Below, in pieces: positions 32,401-34,540 of a DNA stretch of 34,540 nt. Where the stretch lies: contig JARGPI010000048.1 in NCBI GenBank assembly GCA_029213005.1, positions 1 to 34,540 on the forward strand, given 5' to 3'. How positions within the stretch are numbered: position 1 is the first letter of the stretch; each line of letters opens with the position of its first letter. The position numbers were made by a program, and so were the translations under genes. The notes under the pieces are model-generated. The model was not told where the DNA came from. It was given only the letters and a program-made list of their open reading frames with translations, and searched no databases. The stretch comes from Verrucomicrobiales bacterium. Lineage in GTDB: Bacteria > Verrucomicrobiota > Verrucomicrobiia > Verrucomicrobiales > DEV007.

Positions 32401-32431
32401 AAAAAAGCCCTGTCCGTGTCTGGACAGGGCT
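32401..32431 (-). terminator. Rho-independent terminator of small secreted protein gene 2
   Basis: agccctgtcc (32406-32415) pairs with ggacagggct (32422-32431); the minus strand then runs into six T (32401-32406). Four T on the plus strand make it possibly bidirectional. It is the same hairpin type as at 25850 and 32959. Confidence 0.9.
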
Positions 32432-32455
32432 TTTGAGGCTTGGTGATTGAAAAAT

Positions 32456-32794
32456 TTAGTATCCGCAGGAGGTGGTGTAGGGACCGCTGTAAACTGGAGT
32501 GTGATTGTAATAAACCGGAGTGTGGGTCTGATAGGTCTGCACGCATGGCTTGGTATAGGTAGTCGTTACCACCGGCTGCTGAACAATTACTTTTTTCTCC
32601 ACGTGAACGGGCCGATAAACCGGAACCGTGACGACTTGCTGATAATGGCTCTGCTGTTGCACGACGTAGGTGGTTTGCGGAGTGTAATGCGGTTGTTGAA
32701 CCGTGACGTAGGAAGTGCCGCATCCTCCGGCGAAACTGCTTGATGCTGATCCAACTGCGATGACGGCGACGGCTGCGAGGAGTAATTTTTTCAT
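32456..32794 (-). CDS. Small secreted Tyr/His/Val-rich protein, paralogue 2
   Basis: 112 residues from ATG 32794; a longer frame to 32953 is an artefact that reads through the promoter region. The signal peptide is identical to that of the other paralogues up to G-S-A-S. The mature part has Q-T-T-Y-V-V-Q-Q-Q-S-H-Y-Q-Q-V-V, K-K-V-I-V-Q-Q-P-V-V-T-T-T-Y, T-P-V-Y-Y-N-H-T-P-V-Y. It is the most diverged of the three in the middle, with fewer His and more Gln. The conserved cysteines remain, and the last residues are T-S-C-G-Y as in paralogue 3. It is preceded by the palindrome at 32882-32895 and followed by the terminator at 32401-32431. Confidence 0.82.
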   Translation of the reverse strand: MKKLLLAAVAVIAVGSASSSFAGGCGTSYVTVQQPHYTPQTTYVVQQQSHYQQVVTVPVYRPVHVEKKVIVQQPVVTTTYTKPCVQTYQTHTPVYYNHTPVYSGPYTTSCGY

Positions 32795-32881
32795 AGTGTT
32801 TTTGATAGTTTTTATGTTGTTTTTAAATACTGGAGACTTATCGCAGTCTCGCTTCACCCAGGTTTTACCGGTCGACTGAAG

Positions 32882-32895
32882 AAGGTTACAACCTT
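32882..32895 (-). promoter_or_regulatory. Shared palindrome AAGGTTACAACCTT before paralogue 2
   Basis: The same 14-bp palindrome as at 26338 and 33440, here 87 bp upstream of the start codon, again with ttgtaa and taaaac at an 18-nt spacing on the minus strand. Confidence 0.6.
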
Positions 32896-32958
32896 CGGTA
32901 AAAAAATTCCTTAAAACGCTTCCCGCGCCTATCACTCTGCTCAGGAGCTCCAAAAACG

Positions 32959-32988
32959 AAAAAGCCCTGTCCGTTTCCGGACAGGGCT
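32959..32988 (-). terminator. Rho-independent terminator of small secreted protein gene 3
   Basis: An 11-bp perfect stem (32963-32973 with 32978-32988), 4-nt loop, then five T on the minus strand (32959-32963). It is identical in stem and loop to the terminator at 25856-25881 and lies 31 bp after the stop of the gene at 33020. Confidence 0.9.
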
Positions 32989-33019
32989 CTTAGATTTCAC
33001 TGCTCTAACTCAATCTCTT

Positions 33020-33352
33020 TTAGTAGCCACACGAAGTGGTGTAATGATGGTTGTAGACTGGAGTGTAGTTGTAGTAAACCGGAGTGTGCACCTTGTAGGT
33101 TTCAACGCATGGCTTCACATAAGTGGTGGTAACCACCGGCTTTTGCACAATGACTTTTTTCTCAATTTGAACAGGCTGGTAGATCGGCACGCTCACAACC
33201 TGGTGATGATGCTGCTCTTGAACCACGTAAGTCGTTTGTGGAGTGTAGTGCTGCTGCACAGTGACGTAGGAGGTGCCGCAGCCTCCGGCGAAACTGTTTG
33301 ATGCTGATCCAATTGCGATGACGGCGACGGCTGCGAGGAGTAATTTTTTCAT
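33020..33352 (-). CDS. Small secreted Tyr/His/Val-rich protein, paralogue 3
   Basis: 110 residues. It is closest to paralogue 1: the same Q-E-Q-H-H-H-Q-V-V-S-V-P, K-K-V-I-V-Q-K-P-V-V-T-T-T-Y and T-P-V-Y-Y-N-Y-T-P-V-Y-N-H-H-Y. It differs by loss of one residue near Y-V-T-V-Q-Q and by a third cysteine in the C-terminal T-S-C-G-Y. Secreted, function unknown. It is transcribed on the minus strand with its own palindrome (33440-33453) and terminator (32959-32988), so each copy is a complete separate transcription unit. Confidence 0.82.
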   Translation of the reverse strand: MKKLLLAAVAVIAIGSASNSFAGGCGTSYVTVQQHYTPQTTYVVQEQHHHQVVSVPIYQPVQIEKKVIVQKPVVTTTYVKPCVETYKVHTPVYYNYTPVYNHHYTTSCGY

Positions 33353-33439
33353 AGTGTTGTTGATAGTTTTTATGTTGTTTTTAAATACTGGAGACTGATC
33401 TCAGTCCCGCTTCACCTATGTTTTACCGGCCGCCTGATG

Positions 33440-33453
33440 AAGGTTACAACCTT
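33440..33453 (-). promoter_or_regulatory. Shared palindrome AAGGTTACAACCTT before paralogue 3
   Basis: Third copy of the palindrome, 87 bp upstream of the start codon at 33352. It lies directly beside the T-run of the tpiA terminator, so the duplicated unit begins right after tpiA. Confidence 0.6.
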
Positions 33454-33457
33454 CGGC

Positions 33458-33494
33458 AAAAAAAAAGCTACAAAGGCATCACGCCCTTGTAGCT
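33458..33494 (-). terminator. Rho-independent terminator of tpiA
   Basis: agctacaaagg (33466-33476) pairs with cccttgtagct (33484-33494) with one mismatch; eight or more T follow on the minus strand (33458-33465). It lies 27 bp after the tpiA stop. Confidence 0.9.
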
Positions 33495-33521
33495 CTTTAA
33501 CAAATTTAGAGGAAATCGAGG

Positions 33522-34298
33522 TTAGGAAACCTGATCGATTCCGGCCTGAACGATCGCTGCGAAGCTTTCGGATACCAAAGCGGCCCCGCCTACGAGGAAT
33601 CCGTCGATGTCTTCGAGAGCGATCAGCTCGGCTGCGTTCTCCGGCTTGGCGCTGCCGCCGTATTGGATGCGGGTCGCAGCGGCAACATCGTCATTGTAAG
33701 TTTCCTTGAGGAGACCACGAACAAAGGCATGGGCTTCCTGAGCTTGCTCCGGAGAAGCGGTAACACCCGTTCCGATCGCCCAGACTGGTTCGTAAGCGAT
33801 TACGACATTGACCATCTGCTCAGCGGAAACATCCGCCAGACTGCCCTGAATTTGTGATTTGAGCACTTCTTCAAGTTTCCCACCTTCACGCTCTTCCAAT
33901 GTTTCGCCGATGCAGAGGATCGGAGTGAATCCATTTGCGAGGGCGGCTTTTACTTTGGCGTTGATAATAGCATCGTCTTCGCCAAACAGAGAGCGGCGCT
34001 CGCTGTGACCGAGGATAACGTAGGAAGTCCCGACTTCTTTCAGCATCGCAGCGCTGACTTCACCGGTGAATGCGCCGGAAGCTTCCGGTGACATGTTTTG
34101 AGCTGAAAGAGCCACTGATTTGCTGGGAACGATTTGTGCGGCCGCCATAGGCATCGAAAGGAACGACGGTGCGATGACAATGTCGACTGCAGTTTCCTCA
34201 GGAAAACGTGGCAGAAAGTCCTCGAGGAAAGCTTTAGCCTCCGTAGGAGTCTGGTTCATTTTCCAGTTCGCGGCGATAATTGGTTTGCGATTGCTCAT
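33522..34298 (-). CDS. tpiA: Triosephosphate isomerase
   Basis: 258 residues, normal for TpiA. It interconverts dihydroxyacetone phosphate and glyceraldehyde 3-phosphate in glycolysis and gluconeogenesis, in the cytoplasm. Catalytic residues are all seen: Asn11 and Lys13 in A-N-W-K-M-N, His98 in I-L-G-H-S-E-R-R, and Glu170 in A-Y-E-P-V-W-A-I-G-T-G. The phosphate-binding loops are Y-G-G-S and G-F-L-V-G-G-A-A-L. The start M-S-N-R-K-P-I-I-A-A-N-W is the standard one. A strong terminator follows at 33458-33494. It is transcribed alone within the window. Confidence 0.98.
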   Translation of the reverse strand: MSNRKPIIAANWKMNQTPTEAKAFLEDFLPRFPEETAVDIVIAPSFLSMPMAAAQIVPSKSVALSAQNMSPEASGAFTGEVSAAMLKEVGTSYVILGHSERRSLFGEDDAIINAKVKAALANGFTPILCIGETLEEREGGKLEEVLKSQIQGSLADVSAEQMVNVVIAYEPVWAIGTGVTASPEQAQEAHAFVRGLLKETYNDDVAAATRIQYGGSAKPENAAELIALEDIDGFLVGGAALVSESFAAIVQAGIDQVS

Positions 34299-34486
34299 TA
34301 AATTAGTAAGTCAGATTTCTGATTCCTACGATGCAGGGGAAGCCCTTTACGTCAATCTGAATGATGGATCGATTTTGCATCCAATCCGGAGCCGGGCGCC
34401 GGAGGGACACCGGAAAGATTGATAGCCCACTTGCGCGCCCCCGGCAGGGAGACGTGTTAGTTGCGAACTGAAGTCCCGCCCCACAC

Positions 34487-34540
34487 CTTGCTCTTGCTCT
34501 TGCTCTTGCTCTTGCTCTTGCTCTTGCTCTTGCTCTTGCT
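34487..34540 (+). repeat. Hexanucleotide array (CTTGCT)9, cut by the window end
   Basis: Nine perfect copies of cttgct run to the last base of the window, so the true length is unknown. No gene covers it here; in one plus-strand frame it would read Leu-Leu repeats, in another Leu-Ala. It may be a slippage-prone microsatellite upstream of tpiA on the minus strand (about 190 bp from its start) or at the edge of a gene outside the window. Confidence 0.9.

Noticed and set aside
32795..32953. N-terminal extension of small secreted paralogue 2
   Set aside because: The extension reads through the conserved promoter palindrome; both paralogues start at the signal peptide Met.

Overview
The window looks like chromosome of a Verrucomicrobiota bacterium, probably of the Opitutae/Puniceicoccales type. 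That is an inference from gene content. It carries a giant secreted protein with a DUF1080 module, a PVC-type dehydrogenase module and a Planctomycete-type cytochrome c module, a truncated REP-associated transposase of the kind common in that phylum, a secreted multi-module beta-helix protein, and many envelope proteins with signal peptides. No rRNA, tRNA, CRISPR array or phage module was seen.

Layout. 1-4.3 kb is accessory: repeat debris, a stand-alone AIPR-family abortive-infection gene, a transposase remnant with an internal deletion, and a small membrane ORF. A DUF2200 gene follows (4.3-4.7 kb). Next is the 1522-residue DUF1080/dehydrogenase/cytochrome c protein (4.8-9.4 kb), and behind its terminator a gene interrupted by one in-frame UGA (9471-10781). 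I read that UGA as selenocysteine: the context F-G-C-L-T-U-P-P-F matches iodothyronine-deiodinase-like redoxins, the frame stays open through the rest of the domain, and a bacterial SECIS-like hairpin with a GGUCU loop lies 24 nt downstream. This is the most interesting item in the window.

10.8-12.8 kb holds two divergent envelope metal genes (an HMA-domain protein and a His-rich outer-membrane protein) sharing an intergenic region with two near-perfect inverted-repeat operators. 12.8-25.8 kb is mostly housekeeping: hrpA and mgtE (minus strand), divergent putA (plus), then on the minus strand a KefB/C-type antiporter, a secreted protein of unknown function, a HAD phosphatase and a small membrane protein. 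putA and the antiporter converge on a 165-bp inverted-repeat element that supplies both stop codons.

25.9-33.4 kb is a family-expansion region. Three paralogues of a small Tyr/His/Val-rich secreted protein share a promoter palindrome and similar terminators. Between them lie a 1103-residue beta-helix protein, a tandem duplication of an ankyrin gene plus a divergent membrane-protein gene (one copy cut short), and two copies of a ~100-bp dispersed repeat. The window ends with tpiA and a (CTTGCT)9 hexanucleotide array running off the edge.

Functional links are modest. The HMA/His-rich pair probably shares a metal regulator. The large oxidoreductase and the selenoprotein are both exported redox proteins in tandem. 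The three small secreted proteins are probably co-regulated.
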